This document shows, piece after piece, positions 12,531 to 25,135 of a stretch of DNA of 64,000 nt (position 1 is the first letter of the stretch; each line of letters begins with the position of its first letter). Origin of the DNA: Sinonovacula constricta. Taxonomy: Eukaryota > Mollusca > Bivalvia > Cardiida > Solecurtidae. The position numbers were made by a program, and so were the translations under genes. The stretch is taken from the NCBI GenBank assembly GCA_007844125.1, contig CM017572.1, positions 20,181,934 through 20,245,933 on the forward strand, written 5' to 3'. Below the pieces are notes generated by a model, which saw only the letters and a list, made by a program, of their open reading frames with translations, did not search any database and was not told the origin of the DNA.

Positions 12531-12984
12531 AGGCTTGCAATTACAAAAGAACAACACACTAATATGAGGCATACGACTTTATATACTGAAAGACTTTCAA
12601 TAACAGTGACAAATTACCTGTAACTACATTTTCCATTATATTCAATTACATAAATATTACAGAGTATACAAACTTTTAAAGCAAAGTTTGACAAATTAAA
12701 TGCACATCATGCACAATTTGATATAACTTCAGCAGATAAACAAAATAACAGGAAAACATGTACAATACAGAAACAGAGTGCATGGGAATAGATCAAGGAT
12801 TCTTATATGGACCAACACAGTAATAATGTACATGTAGATAGCTGTTGTTTTGTACTGTTTAGTTTCGATTTTAGAGTCAATATTAATCAGCCTTTTATAG
12901 TGAATGAATTTAACTCATAATGTCCTTTGCAAAATCCCAAGGGGCAATGGTCTTAGGGGATGTAGTCTTATGAGCTATTGTCCT

Positions 12985-14775
12985 AAGGGACTAATACTCT
13001 AAGGGGCTCTTGTCATGAGAGACTATCATCCTAAGGAACAATGGTCCTAAGAGGCTATCATCCTAAGGAACATTGGTCCTAAGAGGCTATCATCCTAAGG
13101 AACAATGGTCCTAAGAGGCTATCATCCTAAGGAACAATGGTCCTAAGAGGCTATCATCCTAAGGAACAATGGTCCTAAGAGGCTATCATCCTAAGGAACA
13201 ATGGTCCTAAGAGGCTATCATCCTAAGAAACATTGGTCCTAAGAGGCTATCATCCTAAGGAACAATGGTCCTAAGAGGCTATCATCCTAAGGAACAATGT
13301 TCCTAAGAGGCTATCATCCTAAGGAACAATGGTCCTAAGAGGCTATCATCCTAAAGAACAATGGTCCTAAGAGGCTATCATCCTAAGGAACATTGGTCCT
13401 AAGAGGCTATCATCCTAAGGAACAATGGTCCTAAGAGGCTATCATCCTAAGGAACAATGGTCCTAAGAGGCTATCATCCTAAGGAACAATGGTCCTAAGA
13501 GGCTATCATCCTAAGGAACAATGGTCCTAAGAGACTATCATCCTAAGGAACAATGGTCCTAAGAGGCTATCATCCAAAAGAACAATGGTCCTAAGAGGCT
13601 ATCATCCTAAGGAACAATGGTCCTAAGAGACTATCATCCTAAGGAACAATGGTCCTAAGAGGCTATCATCCTAAGGAACAATGGTCCTAAGAGGCTATCA
13701 TCCTAAGGAACAATGGTCCTAAGAGGCTATCATCCTAAGGAACAATGGTCCTAAGAGGCTATCATCCTAACGAACAATGGTCCTAAGAGGCTATCATCCT
13801 AAGGAACAATGGTCCTAAGAGGCTATCATCCTAAGGAACAATGGTCCTAAGAAGCTATCATCCTAAGGAACAATGGTCCTAAGAAGCAATCATCGTTAGG
13901 TACAATGGTCCTAAGAAGCTATCATCCTAAGGAACAATGGTCCTAAGAAGCAATCATCCTAAAGAACAATGGTCCTAAGAGACTATCATCCTAAGGAACA
14001 ATGGTCCTAAGAGGCTATCATCCTAAGGAACAATGGTCCTAAGAGGCTATCATCCTAAGGAACAATGGTCCTAAGAGGCTATCATCCTAAGGAACAATGG
14101 TCCTAAGAGGCTATCATCCTAAGGAACAATGGTCCTAAGAGGCTATCATCCTAAGGAACAATGGTCCTAAGAGGCTATCATCCTAAGGAACAATGGTCCT
14201 AAGAGACTATCATCCTAAGGAACAATGGTCCTAAGAGGCTATCATCCTAAAGAACAATGGTCCTAAGAGGCTATCATCCTAAGGAACAATGGTACTAAGA
14301 GGCTATCATCCTAAGGAACAATGGTCCTAAGAGGCTATCATCCTAAGGAACAATGGTCCTAAGAGGCTATCATCCTAAGGAACAATGGTCCTAAGAGGCT
14401 ATAATCCTAAGGAACAATGGTCCTAAGAGGCTATCATCCTAAGGAACAATGGTCCTAAGAGGCTATCATCCTAAGGAACAATGGTCCTAAGAGGCTATCA
14501 TCCTAAGGAACAATGGTCCTAAGAGGCTATCATCCTAAGGAACAATGGTCCTAAGAGGCTATAATCCTAAGGAACAATGGTCCTAAGAGGCTATTATCCT
14601 AAGGAACAATGGTTCTAAGAGGCTATAATCCTAAGGAACAATGGTCCTAAGAGGCTATCATCCTAAGGAACAATGGTCCTAAGAGGCTATCATCCTAAGG
14701 AACATTGGTCCTAAGAGGCTATAATACTAAGGAACAATGGTCCTAAGAGGCTATCATCCTAAGGAACAATGGTGG
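12985..14775. repeat. 32-bp minisatellite array, about 55 copies
   Basis: A highly homogeneous tandem array with units such as GGTCCTAAGAGGCTAT followed by CATCCTAAGGAACAAT. Each unit is two related 16-bp halves sharing TCCTAAG, so the ancestral unit was probably 16 bp. Edges are more diverged (12940-13010 and 14770-14810). The unit is not a multiple of three and is rich in TAA/TAG, so it is not coding. It lies between the torsin 3' end and the SLC5 5' end. Confidence 0.97.
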
Positions 14776-16131
14776 TCCTTGCAGCTATTGCCCTAAGGCG
14801 CTTACATTGAGGGGCAGTAGTACAACACTTGCTGACAGAAGAACACTGAACCAGCAACACACAGCACAAATTACAATGTAGCAACTTTACAAAAATTACA
14901 TATAAGCAGAATCAATGGAGCACTGCAGGTCAGCTGGAAGACCTTTCCGCATCAAGTCCTTAGCTTGGACCATAACATGAATCCGCACGGTTTGAGGTTG
15001 AGCAGTCAGAGAACTGCGACTCAACCATCTGGCTATGAGCAGGCCTCTGATGCAGATCTAAAATGATCAAAATAAATTAAACTGGTAAGATCTAAGGTAA
15101 CAAACAAATAACTGCTGCACTATTCAACTTGATCAGAGTGACATTTACCTTAATAAAAAAAGACATAAAAGACAAACCCACAATCATTCATACACAGTTT
15201 GAAAACAATGCTTGAATCAACATGGAGACTGCAAAAAGCAAATACATGTAACAATAATACGTAACAAAATATTGTGACTGGGGACAAAATGGAAAACTTC
15301 CTCCTGACTAACACAATTAATGCAGTGTTTAAACCTTTTAACTGTTTAAATTTATTTTACAAATGAATTGCACAGCTTGCCTCATTAAAAAAGCTTACTT
15401 CATTCATTGTTTCCGATAAATAGACATTGTCATTATTTTGTTCTAAATATTTATAGCAAAATAAATGGGCAATGTATTAAGAGAAAATACACTATTTGTG
15501 CGGAAATTCTACATTCTATACAACATTTAACTTGAAAGTAAACTTAATCAGCATAATTATTTTCCCTTTAACATGCCAACAATTTACACAAACAAGGGCT
15601 TGTTACTCACCAGTCATATCAGTACAAATCTTACTTACAGAGACTGACCAAGTCAACAGGTGGCTTGACTCCTGATCACAGCTTCAATTTACTTAACTCA
15701 ACACACTATAATCGGGTACCATAATTAAAAAAATATATGCACAATGTGACTATGATTATAGAACAAGACAAGAAAAATGATATACATTGTATGCACAATA
15801 AACAGTAAAATGTTTTTTTTTATTTGAATTAGAACATATAGATACATATCATATAGGTTACCATGTTGTTTTAATTCGTTTTTTAATAGTTTGTAACATT
15901 ATAAACCTAAACAAGGCAAAAATCAGCATGGCCTGCAACATATGTATATACTGATCTATCAATTACAAAAACTGAAGAGAATGTTCTAACAACAAATTGA
16001 TGACAACAATTATTATGAGGTAAAGAGAACAAAATACATATTCAGAAACATATTTTGTATGAATAAGCAAAATCTTCAAGCAGACTATGTAAGAAATAAA
16101 CTGGTAATTCCATAGCATTAAATCTATCACC

Positions 16132-16205
16132 TGTACTTTGTTTCACCTGTACTTAGTATCACATGTACTTAGTATCACCTGTACTTAGTATCACTTGTAC
16201 TTTGT
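16132..16205. repeat. Short tandem repeat (CACCTGTACTTAGTAT)
   Basis: Four to five imperfect copies of a unit of about 16-18 bp. Confidence 0.8.
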
Positions 16206-16489
16206 TTAATCATATACTACCAAGTTTAAGTGAAGTCACAATATTGTATCAAAAATAAAATATACACAACTGACAATACAAGGTAAGCCAACCACCTACT
16301 CAGTTTTGCCAATTTATCAATTTCCTAAAATGACACTGACACTGTTCTGTTCATAATTTGTTACACATGTTTATAAAAAAAATCAACAATTACCACTCAT
16401 CAATGAGACAACTGACCAATATGTGTCCAAGGTAGTGACAGTACCTCATATTAATACAACAATTTGTAAGAATGACCACTATTGAGAAT

Positions 16490-16590
16490 CTCTAGTTGGA
16501 AGACACCTAGTCAGAAGACCCCTAGTTAGAAGACCCCTAGTTAGAAGACACCTAGTTAGAAAACTCCTAGTTAGAAGACCTAGTTTAAAT
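16490..16590. repeat. Short tandem repeat (AGAAGACCCCTAGTT)
   Basis: About six imperfect copies of a 15-16-bp unit containing CTAGTTAGAAGAC. Confidence 0.8.
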
Positions 16591-17523
16591 GTAGATACCT
16601 AGTACAACAGAATATACATACAATATGTTAATGGCAAAATAATAACACAGAACATTAAATAATGGAAATATTTACCATAACATGCAGGTAATATATAGCT
16701 TAAGGTCATGAAAACTGTCAAAATAAGAAAAATGACACCATCTCAAAAAGACGAATGACTCCAGCTAACGAGACCTATTTGCAGAATAGTGAACATCTAG
16801 ACATTTCTGATGAGGAAGAAAGTGTGTAAAATATCAATGTTTCCGATTGGACTGACCAAATATCTGGAGTCAAGACTTTTTGACAGGTGTTGCACTTCAC
16901 ACTCTACAAACAGATGAGCAGTTAAATGCAAAAACAGTGATAATATACACAATTACATACAGGTCTGGCAAATATGTAGTGTACTGATATGATATGAGTA
17001 TAAAGTAACAGAAAAGCAACATATAGTAGATTTAATTTACAAAATCTTCAAGTACTTATACCTTCAAAATATGTGCAAGAAATGATAAAACCATGTTATA
17101 ACCATCTACCTGTGTTGTATCTGTATAGTTATACACGCAATCTTGGATGAAGTTTTAAAAGTTACTTTTTAAATATTTGAAATGAAAAACATATTTGAGT
17201 ATGGGCCTATTTAAGACTCACTGTTTTTAAAGAAAATGAAAACAACTTAAAACACGATCAAGGATCTTTAAGGAAATCAAAGGCCTTTATGGAAAATGTT
17301 AAAATTTTTAACACATTAATGCCAGCTTTAAAGAAATATTTAGAATAAACTCTGTTTGAAAGAGCTGTAATGGTTTTACCTAAAATGAAATCTTGTCCTA
17401 AACCTAGCCACAAGTTACATTCAACAGTGTAGTGATGATAAACAAAACAATCATGTTCACAAAAGTAGCATACTAGTACCAAGATATAAATATATACTGT
17501 AAAGTTAGCTAATGCCCCAACAA

Positions 17524-18815
17524 TTAGCCATCATCCATATGTAGATCCACCTTATCTTGCACTCTCTTACATCCAGTCAAAGAAATCTGACCTTCTGTCC
17601 CACCCATTTCAAAGAAAGATAACTCTTCCATAACCTTCTGAACTAAATCATCACTTGGGTTGTGTCCCCTTTTAACAAACTCATTCACTATACACTGCCG
17701 TACATGAGACTCTGCCAAGGGCAAGAAAGGAACATAATAATCAATTAAACCATTCTTTTTCAATCCTTCATACCATTCATGGGACTCTTTTGTAAACACA
17801 TTGCGGAATTCACTGTGTGATATTGCCTCACGAGGTCTATCTTTCAGAAGCTGAGAGAAGAGATAGTGGTTGATTTGACTGGATAGGGAATTACTAAGGA
17901 AGAGAAAAACAGTTACAGGACTAGATTGGGCAGTTTGATCATTAACATGGGCTGGAGTTTCTTTTAGTTTAATGATAGCTTCTTGAACAGCTTGAAGAAA
18001 GCTTTGATCAGATTTGTCCATCTCATCAAAAATGAACACATTGACACCACACTTCGTCACATTTCCCAAAATTGCACGCTTCATTTTTTGTTTCTCTCCT
18101 AGCAAATCTTCCTCACTGGTTGCAATACTTGGAAATTGTAGAGGAACGAGGAATGTGTGAACTTTTGCATTGTAAAAAGACTCCGAGACAAATTTACTCA
18201 TGTAATTCTTTCCCACCCCTGTCCAGCCATGAAATGAGAAGACTAGAGTACGTTGAAGTTCCCCTGACTTCACATCCTGCTGAAACCTTTGCAATGCCTG
18301 CAACACAACTGATACAGCAATATGCTGACCAAACACATTATCTTCAACCCTCTGTTTTAACTGGACTACATCAATGTCAAACACGGAGCAAGACCCAATC
18401 TGCATAAACAAATACCCACCCATACATATGAACATTAACAGAACAAATAGAATCACAATTATGGAAACCTTTTCACTGGCATCATTACTAATATTTTTGT
18501 CCATCTGTCTGTATGCAGATTTCTTCTGAAACTTGGCATCCAGGGGTGTCTGACCTTTGTTATAGAAGACTGAGTCATTGAGTGGGGTAGCTGGCTCATT
18601 GGAGATGTTGTTGTTAACGTTACGATGGCGTACAGGTGTTGAGGACACTATGCTCGAGTCAATGATAGTAGATTTACCATCCCAGTCAGGTGGTTGCAGC
18701 CATTTGGTGTGGTCTATCTCAATGTCTCTAGTAGGGGCTGTCTTGCTTGTAAAGGAGGTGGCTCGGGAAAATGTAGACAGGATGGACGGAGCTATGCTGA
18801 CCACACTGAAAGCAT
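17524..18815 (-). CDS. TOR4A: Torsin-like gene, last coding exon with membrane segment and whole AAA+ domain
   Basis: A large exon follows the acceptor TTTTTTCTTCTTCAG and runs open to TAA at 17526-17524, encoding 429 residues. The GTG at 18804 is an internal valine, not a start. The exon carries the membrane helix, Walker A (GWTGVGKN), Walker B (FIFDEMD), sensor 1 and the GCK motif, all intact, so the ATPase is predicted functional. Confidence 0.95.
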
Positions 18816-21800
18816 CTGAAGAAGAAAAAACACAACATTAATATCTTCCTTACATGTGTTAAAAAAAAAACACTATTTTTTTCAAAACAATAAAAAAGCA
18901 AGGACAAATGTTTTTGCCATTTACAGGCTTTTTGGCACCATCTCAAAATCACTGAGGACAAAGATATAAATTTTGTTTGTTTCAGCAGCAAATACACAAT
19001 TGTTTCCAATCTGCTGTGCATTGGAGGTTCAACCCAAATATTTGTTTTGACCAACAGTTGACAGTGTCAATCTAACCAGTTGTGTCAGTGCAATGTGTCA
19101 AACCCCATTAATGGTTATTATTGCAATTTACAGTTTTAACTGGTGAAGAAATACCCCAGGTAAGTCAATGAGTAAAGGCACCATCTCATCACAGGTCAGC
19201 TAGATGGCCTTTTCACATGTAAGTACAATCAGAATGCCTTGGACAATTCTGGATAAAAACGAACATATTCTTTTAATCACAATTCTTCTTTTGTAAAATT
19301 AAACAACCCCATCAACTGTGTACAAATCACTGTACCAGATACATCAGGGCGTTGGTCATCCTACAGAGATTTATCAAAGGAGTTCCAAATGATCTCCTAC
19401 TGGCCTTAAAAGGGTCAAAGGTCAGCCAAAGTGTTTAACCCATTGGTGCATCTAAATATCTTGCAGGCAAACATTGTAAGAGATAGACATGAATGCTGGT
19501 GATTTCAGATTAGATCACGTGATTAAAAGATATAACCAGACAGCAGCCAAGACCTGACATAAATAATCTGGACTACCACCTAGATGATAGACATACAGAT
19601 ATTACTTATAAGTTATAAACCAAGTCTTTAAGTTAATTTTTTTTTTTCAAAGTATTATTGAATATTTAAAAAAAATGTCACTTACTTAAGTGAATTATAA
19701 GTATTAACAAAATGTCTTGGCTATTATTTTCTATAAGTCCAATAAATAATACAATGCCACTTTAAGTGCAATTATATTAATCATGAAAAACATAGATGCT
19801 GCCCTACAAGAACTTTTATGATGTTACTTTTTATGCAAACCGAGGCACCAAAGGAAACTTCTGTAACTTGTTTGATACAAAATGACCTTTTTGAAGTTAT
19901 AAAATGATTACCTAATTGGCATTTCCCTAAAGGTTCATCTCTTATGGTCAGATGTTTGCACAAATATCAATTTTGCAAAAATGTTTACACAAAAAGCCTG
20001 GCCACTCGGTCTACCAAGACAGAGTACAAAACAGAAGACAGAATAAGAATATGATACAACTACAGGAGTAGCAAATAATCGGCAATCAGGTTTACAATAA
20101 TTGGAGTTTGGGTTGACTAAATCACCACGGGTCATCTTGAAGACCTTTTCCCTAGAAAGATCTCGTCACTACTGGGATGTAAACCGATGGTACTAGTCAG
20201 AAACTGTAATTTCTCCATCACAGGTACCCAAAAGTTGATTTTGTTTACCATTGTCTCCAGACTGGTCCAGTTCCATTGGAGAGTGACCTCGCGAAGATCT
20301 GTCACTTGCATGGTATGTCTCCACTTTCTTCTGCGAAACCTGTGTATAAAAATGGTGTTAATTACAAATTACATGCAAGTTATTTGGGTAGTCACAGCAA
20401 CATAAAAATTATTGCAATTATAGCTATGTAAAGCTATGTCAGGCAGAGTGAAGACACAAACTGATGTCTGGGCATAGAGACTGACTTGATAACCGGCTGC
20501 AATAGCTCAAGATCGCCGGCTTGCGGATCGAGAGGTTGTGGGTTCAAACCCGGCCGGGTCAAACCGAAGACTATAAAGTTGGTAGTAGTGGCTTCCCTCC
20601 TTATGCTCGGGGTTAAGGGGACAGCACTACGCCTGACTCGTCGGTGTCAGTATAATGGACCAGCCGGGTTCAGTCCCTGGGCACCTCATAAGTGCCCCTG
20701 TGCTATAATGAAAGAAATGTCACTGCAAAATATCGGCAAAAATGCAAATCCCCAAATCCCTATATGGCATATGTAGTATTGTTGGATGTGTCTGTATGCT
20801 AGAACATTGATGGCACTAATTATGGGTATAATCTTTAATCTCAACTGTGATAGGACCCATATGGCAGATGACTTGATTGTATGGTAGATTGGATGAAAGT
20901 ACATCATCATCAGGTAGGCAGTGGGTAACAGTTTAAATATTTTAGGAATGAATCCGGGTCCCATTTGATTGTTCTGTGCTCTAGTAACATAATAATTAAG
21001 TCTGAATGAGAACATTTTTGGTCAAAGTATATGTTTGTGCACAATTTTTGAAGTAATGTTAAATTCTTTTTGTCTACATAATATTCAAATGGATTAAGTC
21101 CTATGGGGCTTAAGACCATATCTGTTCGAGCTATGTTTGGATTGTGTTGTATTTGTTTGGCAGCAGGTCGTGTAAATCATTTTAGTTTCTAATTACTGAT
21201 GTTTGCAATGTTGTACAATAATTCTCATGCATATAGAGCAGATGGCATCACAACTTTTTTTCACCTGATCACACATGGCCATATGATGTATATCGCCACA
21301 TTTGCTTTCGATTGAGAAAAGATTAAATAGCATTTTTGAGCCTGTTCATGTCCATTGTCCATGGTTTTGTTGCACTTCATGTTTGTCTGAAGCATGCCGA
21401 TGTGTTGGTAGGCATCTGTGCTTGAAATTTCGCCATTTCCAAATCAGACAGATATGTTTCTGGCAAAACTGTCTTTAAATACTAGGACCTTGTGTTAAAA
21501 TATGTTAAACTTTTGACAACTCCTGTATTAAAGCAGAATTAAGGACAAATTTAACTTGCTTCTCAAGGGGTTTTTTGTTTGGGCTGAGCAAGGTACGATT
21601 GTCTGCAAGGGTTGGGTTACCAGGGCTGAGTTGGTGAACCATAAGCCAAAGACCACTACTGGCAAGTTGGTGTAAAAGCCTGTCAATAAGAAGGAGATAT
21701 CTCCAAGTGGAGATTACCTCCATCTTGCCTTACACTTTGAAAAACTGGAATTGAATTGGGTGCAACCCCATTCACAAGACTTTTAGCTCTCAGTTCTGAA

Positions 21801-23265
21801 TGCATGTTAACAGCTTGTCTGAGAGGTTTGCCATGAAAACCTAGATCTTCCATTTTTGTGATTAATAATGTACTGTGACAACCACTGTCAAAGGTACCAG
21901 CCGTATCAAAAAAAGGCTGCATACACTGGCATGCCCATCTCTTTATAACGGAAAACTGCTTCTTGTAAGAGTTTATTGTGTTTCCTCAATCTTAAGCTTT
22001 TCTCAGCACAGTTTATAATATAAGTATTTATTTACCTTTACTGTTGGAGTTGAAAATATTAAATGGTCCTTCTTGTACCTTGATGGAAGTGTTAGGGAGG
22101 TGGAGAAAATATCTGGTTCTCGTACCAATGGAGTAGACCCAGGTCTGGCATGCTCCAGCCGAGAAGGTGTGGCTAGAGTTCTACGTCGATTCAGTGGTGG
22201 GCTGATTGCTTGGGCTTTCTCATACCAGGATACATCGAAACTGTAATGGAAGATACTTGGGATAATTTCAAAGAGAAAAAGTACATTAGCAAATATGTGT
22301 ACCTTTTATATCAATATCGATGGAACCATCTCTGGTAGTACAACAGCAGTAGTGTCAGAAAAGTGATATTCTGCAACAGAGCTTTACACCTACACTTTTC
22401 CTACCAATGCTGTTCAGTATCCTATATGCAATCTGTTATCCTTATTTGACCATTTTCAACATTCTCCCTTTTGCAAGAGCTCAACCTTGGATCAAAAGAT
22501 TCGCAAAAAGGGGATGGGAGGCTGGCGCCAGGGAGCTACTCTATCATGTGGTACGAAAAGTGTACGCATAAATCTCTGTAGTACAACAGCGCCGGTTCTA
22601 AATATGGGAGGCCCTTGGATCAAAGCCAGACCACAGCATACCTAAGTTGTAAAAATGGTAGTGGGTATGTACAGCTCCTTTGATTATATTCATGCATATA
22701 TAAACAACTTATCTGCCAAGTGCAATGATAATGTAACACAATGCCAGGTGTTCATATTTTTACAGTAAAACTTCAAGTCATCACTGTCTCGCGATAACTG
22801 AAGGACTGCTGTGGGGTTGATGAACCTAACAAATAAAATGGAGGCGACAAAGAAGAAATGAATTAAATAGAAAGTTGGATCTTGTATGGGCTTGATGTCC
22901 AGCTAATTTTGGTGGAGAAAGACTTTGCCAACAATCTTGGCAGAACCAATGTCGTAACGCAGGTCTGCTGTAAAACCTACCTATATGAAAGGTTTCGCCT
23001 TCACTTGGACATTCACCCATGTAATGATAATCACTCAATGGCCAGTAGAATGATAATCACTCAATGGCCAGTAGAATGATAATCACTATTTCTTTAAGGT
23101 GTCAAAGAATTGATTGCCTCAACCATGTACTGTTGCCATATATGTTAACCAGACACAAATGTTGTCATGATAAAGATACCTGAAGTTGTGAAGATTTGAG
23201 GCAAGGTTTGACACACACTGTGACTCTCCACCTGACAGTTCCATCGACTCCTCCTCATCATCCAT
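17524..23265 (-). CDS. TOR4A: Torsin-family AAA+ ATPase (torsin-4A-like), complete coding region
   Basis: Four coding exons (23265-23180, 22240-22036, 20339-20249, 18815-17524) join with matching phases into 557 residues. Torsins are AAA+ ATPases of the ER lumen and nuclear envelope that need membrane activators of the LAP1/LULL1 type. Residues 1-243 are polar, Ser/Pro/Arg-rich and probably cytosolic or nucleoplasmic. One membrane segment spans about 244-265 (VSIIVILFVLLMFICMGGYL). The AAA domain follows: VFGQHIA near 289, Walker A GWTGVGKN at 324-331, Walker B VFIFDEMD at about 387-394, sensor 1 LFLSN at 432-436, and the C-terminal torsin motif GCK at 542-544. The GKN Walker A and the GCK motif are typical of torsins. 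The long N-terminus plus one membrane span fits torsin-4A better than torsin-1/2/3, which have a signal peptide; the subfamily assignment is inference. The ATG at 23265 begins MDDEEESMEL after a good acceptor. Confidence 0.92.
20249..20339 (-). CDS. TOR4A: Torsin-like gene, coding exon 3
   Basis: Thirty codons plus one base (VSQKKVETYHASDRSSRGHS and on) lie between the acceptor TATACACAG and the donor GTAAACAAAA. It joins exon 4 in phase 1 to form an Asp codon. Confidence 0.87.
20478..20768 (+). mobile_element. tRNA-derived SINE (family A), copy 1
   Basis: The head has tRNA-like box A (AATAGCTCAAGATCG, degenerate) and box B (GGTTCAAACCC). A conserved body follows (GTTGGTAGTAGTGGCTTCC, GACTCGTCGGTGTCAG, TAAGTGCCCCTGTGCTATAATG), ending in a CCCAAATCCC-type tail. 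Related copies are at 28.7 kb and 46.7 kb. It sits in the torsin intron between exons 2 and 3, antisense to the gene. Confidence 0.9.
21500..21925 (-). pseudogene. Possible retroelement protease-like fragment
   Basis: Two overlapping minus-strand frames contain FDSGCHSTLLITKMEDLG and GKPLRQAV, reminiscent of the aspartic-protease (DUF1758-like) region of BEL/Pao retrotransposons. The frames are short and interrupted and no reverse transcriptase follows, so this is a decayed scrap and the family is uncertain. It lies in the torsin intron between exons 2 and 3. Confidence 0.35.
22036..22240 (-). CDS. TOR4A: Torsin-like gene, coding exon 2
   Basis: 205 bases lie between the acceptor CCATTACAG and the donor GTAAATAAAT. 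It encodes a basic, Pro/Ser/Thr-rich stretch (FDVSWYEKAQ, LNRRRTLATPSR) of the N-terminal, non-lumenal region. Phase 2 in, phase 0 out. Confidence 0.9.
23026..23082. repeat. 26-bp direct repeat, about two copies
   Basis: ATAATCACTCAATGGCCAGT and flanking bases are repeated in tandem in the torsin intron between exons 1 and 2. Confidence 0.8.
23180..23265 (-). CDS. TOR4A: Torsin-like gene, coding exon 1
   Basis: Twenty-eight codons plus two bases begin MDDEEESMEL, with the donor GTATCTTTAT. The exon itself starts at 23280 after the acceptor GATTTGATCTAG, so 15 bases of 5' UTR precede the ATG. It splices in phase 2 to exon 2. Confidence 0.88.
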
Positions 23266-24320
23266 TTTTGTCACAGAAACCTAGATCAAATCAATAGTAC
23301 AATAAAATGGTGATTGTTTTTGTTTGATTTATAATGCTGTCAATGAGAAAGAACTTTATTACAGTGAAAAAGATGAGCAAGTCTATTTCAATATCAGACA
23401 TTATAGAAGGAGGCAACTCTTATTCTAAAAAACTGTCTTACCAGCTAAATAAACCAAACAATGGTACTTAGATATCATAACAAATCAATATGGCAAGAAT
23501 TAATATGCTCAGCAGTGGGCAGTTCACAGAACATGGAAAATAAATCTATTAATTGTAAAAATGATAAATGTACAATAGAATTACATGCCTAAAAGTTTAT
23601 CCAAGAAACATACATCAACAATATACACGTAAAAGCTTTGACAGTGGTAAAAATGATTAGTATTATTTATGTGCAACGGTGCCATGCCATTGGCATTTCT
23701 ACTTTCGTTTCATTTCCAATTCAAATTTAACACAGTCATGCATGTCAAGATATCATTGTGATAATACAACAAACAATATTCAAATAAAACTTTATGAAAC
23801 AAAGGTTATAAACAGTGTTCGTGTCAAAAAATAAATACCGTTTTACTCAGTACAAGCTTCTTTTTTAGACATTTGCATCGGTTGCTAGTTTTGATTACCG
23901 GCACCATGCGAAACCAAAATTGAGACGGCAAGCAACAAACAATAAATCAGGGTAGCCGAAGAAATATAAGAGCAGCTGACATTAACAAAAGTGATAGTTG
24001 GAATGTGGCGAACTTGATTGAATTCCAAAACTCCAGACACCATTTCCACTCCGTCTAAATGACAATATTCATAGACGGGCAATATTTCTAAAAATCCGAA
24101 CATTGACATCTTAAGTATTCTATCTTTACACAAATGCAAACGCCGATCTAATGGAATTAGAAAAAATCATAAACTTAAACGCAGATTTAGGAAAAAATGT
24201 TTCTATTCAACATCTGAACACACTTGATATTCGATCTGGTATTCATGCCTTAATTTGTAAAGTTTAAAATCACTTGTTATTTTGGACAATGAAGCAGATA
24301 AAATATATTTACGTACTCAC

Positions 24321-24375
24321 CCTTTATATCACGTGGCCTCCATCATTCAACAGTAGCTTTCAGACCGCATATTAA
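24321..24375 (-). promoter_or_regulatory. Probable 5' UTR exon of the torsin-like gene (5' end unknown)
   Basis: A consensus donor, AAAGG/GTGAGTACG, ends an exon-like segment at 24321, about 1 kb upstream of coding exon 1. The segment contains GGCCACGTGATA, an E-box/USF-type CACGTG. No ATG in this piece opens a long frame. The transcription start is not determined. Confidence 0.5.
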
Positions 24376-24625
24376 AAAACAGTCCCAACACAAATGAAAA
24401 TTTTGAAAATCAAATACATTAATAAAGGGATTTATTTAATCACTCACCCAATATTTTTTGTGACAAAAATATCGTCAATAAAATCTTAAATTACTTCGAA
24501 AACAAAGAAAACCCAATGATTTGTTATAAGTACAAAAAAGCCATTAGACGTTTATTTTTAATTATAACCAAACTATAGCATTTACCTGAATGATGCCTCT
24601 CAAGATTCTAATGAATACATACATA

Positions 24626-24672
24626 CATAAATACACACACACACACACACACACATGCATGCATGCATACTC
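24626..24672. repeat. (AC)n plus ATGC microsatellite
   Basis: About 24 bp of CA repeats are followed by CATGCATGCATGCAT. The tract interrupts the end of the LINE fragment. Confidence 0.9.
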
Positions 24673-25135
24673 TGGATGCATACTCTGGTGGGATTCCGTC
24701 ACTGCATGGTGCTTTCCCACAGGACAGCGAGTCAATGGCCTTTCTGAGCTCCTCGATTGCGAGTCGAGTTCTTCCATGGTGGTCAGTGGGGCGGTGTTCT
24801 CCATGGCTGTGTCAGTAACGACATTCTCTCTAGAGTACAGCGTGCCGTAATGCTCAACCCATCTCTCCATCTGCTCCCCACGGTCCTTGATGGTGACGCC
24901 GGAGGTGGACTTGAGGGGTGCGGTTTTGGTGACGCTGGGTCCAAAAGCTTTCCTCATCCCCTCATACATGGCACGGATGTGTCCGCAGTCAGCAGAGGTC
25001 TGGATGTAACTGCAAAGCTTCAGCCAGTAGTTGTTGGCGCACCTACGGGCGATCCTCTTCATTGTTGCGAGCTTAACTATAGGCAGCTCGGCGACTCTAG
25101 AGAGAATGTCCCGGAAGTAAATCGGCATTGTTTGA
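24660..25135 (-). pseudogene. Non-LTR (LINE) retrotransposon fragment, endonuclease-to-RT linker region
   Basis: The minus-strand peptide (YWLKLCSYIQTSADCGHIRA, MYEGMRKAFGPS, KTAPLKSTSG, WVEHYGTLYS) is typical of the region between endonuclease and reverse transcriptase in LINEs common in marine invertebrates. After EELDSQ the frame shifts by one: the continuation IEELRKAIDSLSCGKAP, then DGIPPEYAS, reads in another frame. No catalytic RT core remains. It ends abruptly near 25135 beside the DIRS-like remnant. Confidence 0.8.

Larger units (their letters stand above)
14811..17523. other. Downstream flank of the torsin gene; no other gene seen
   Basis: AT-rich sequence that should contain the torsin 3' UTR and polyadenylation site next to 17524. 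No canonical signal stands out near the stop, and reverse-strand AATAAA-like sites are scattered further down. Two minor repeats are listed separately. Confidence 0.5.

Noticed and set aside
12985..14775. Possible CRISPR-like array of 32-bp repeats
   Set aside because: Repeats are directly contiguous without unique spacers, there are no cas genes, and the genome is eukaryotic.
18072..18407. 111-codon plus-strand frame
   Set aside because: Shadow of the torsin AAA+ exon on the opposite strand.
18802..18804. GTG as start codon of the torsin frame
   Set aside because: The frame continues upstream to a splice acceptor at 18816 and joins three earlier exons in phase; GTG here is an internal valine.
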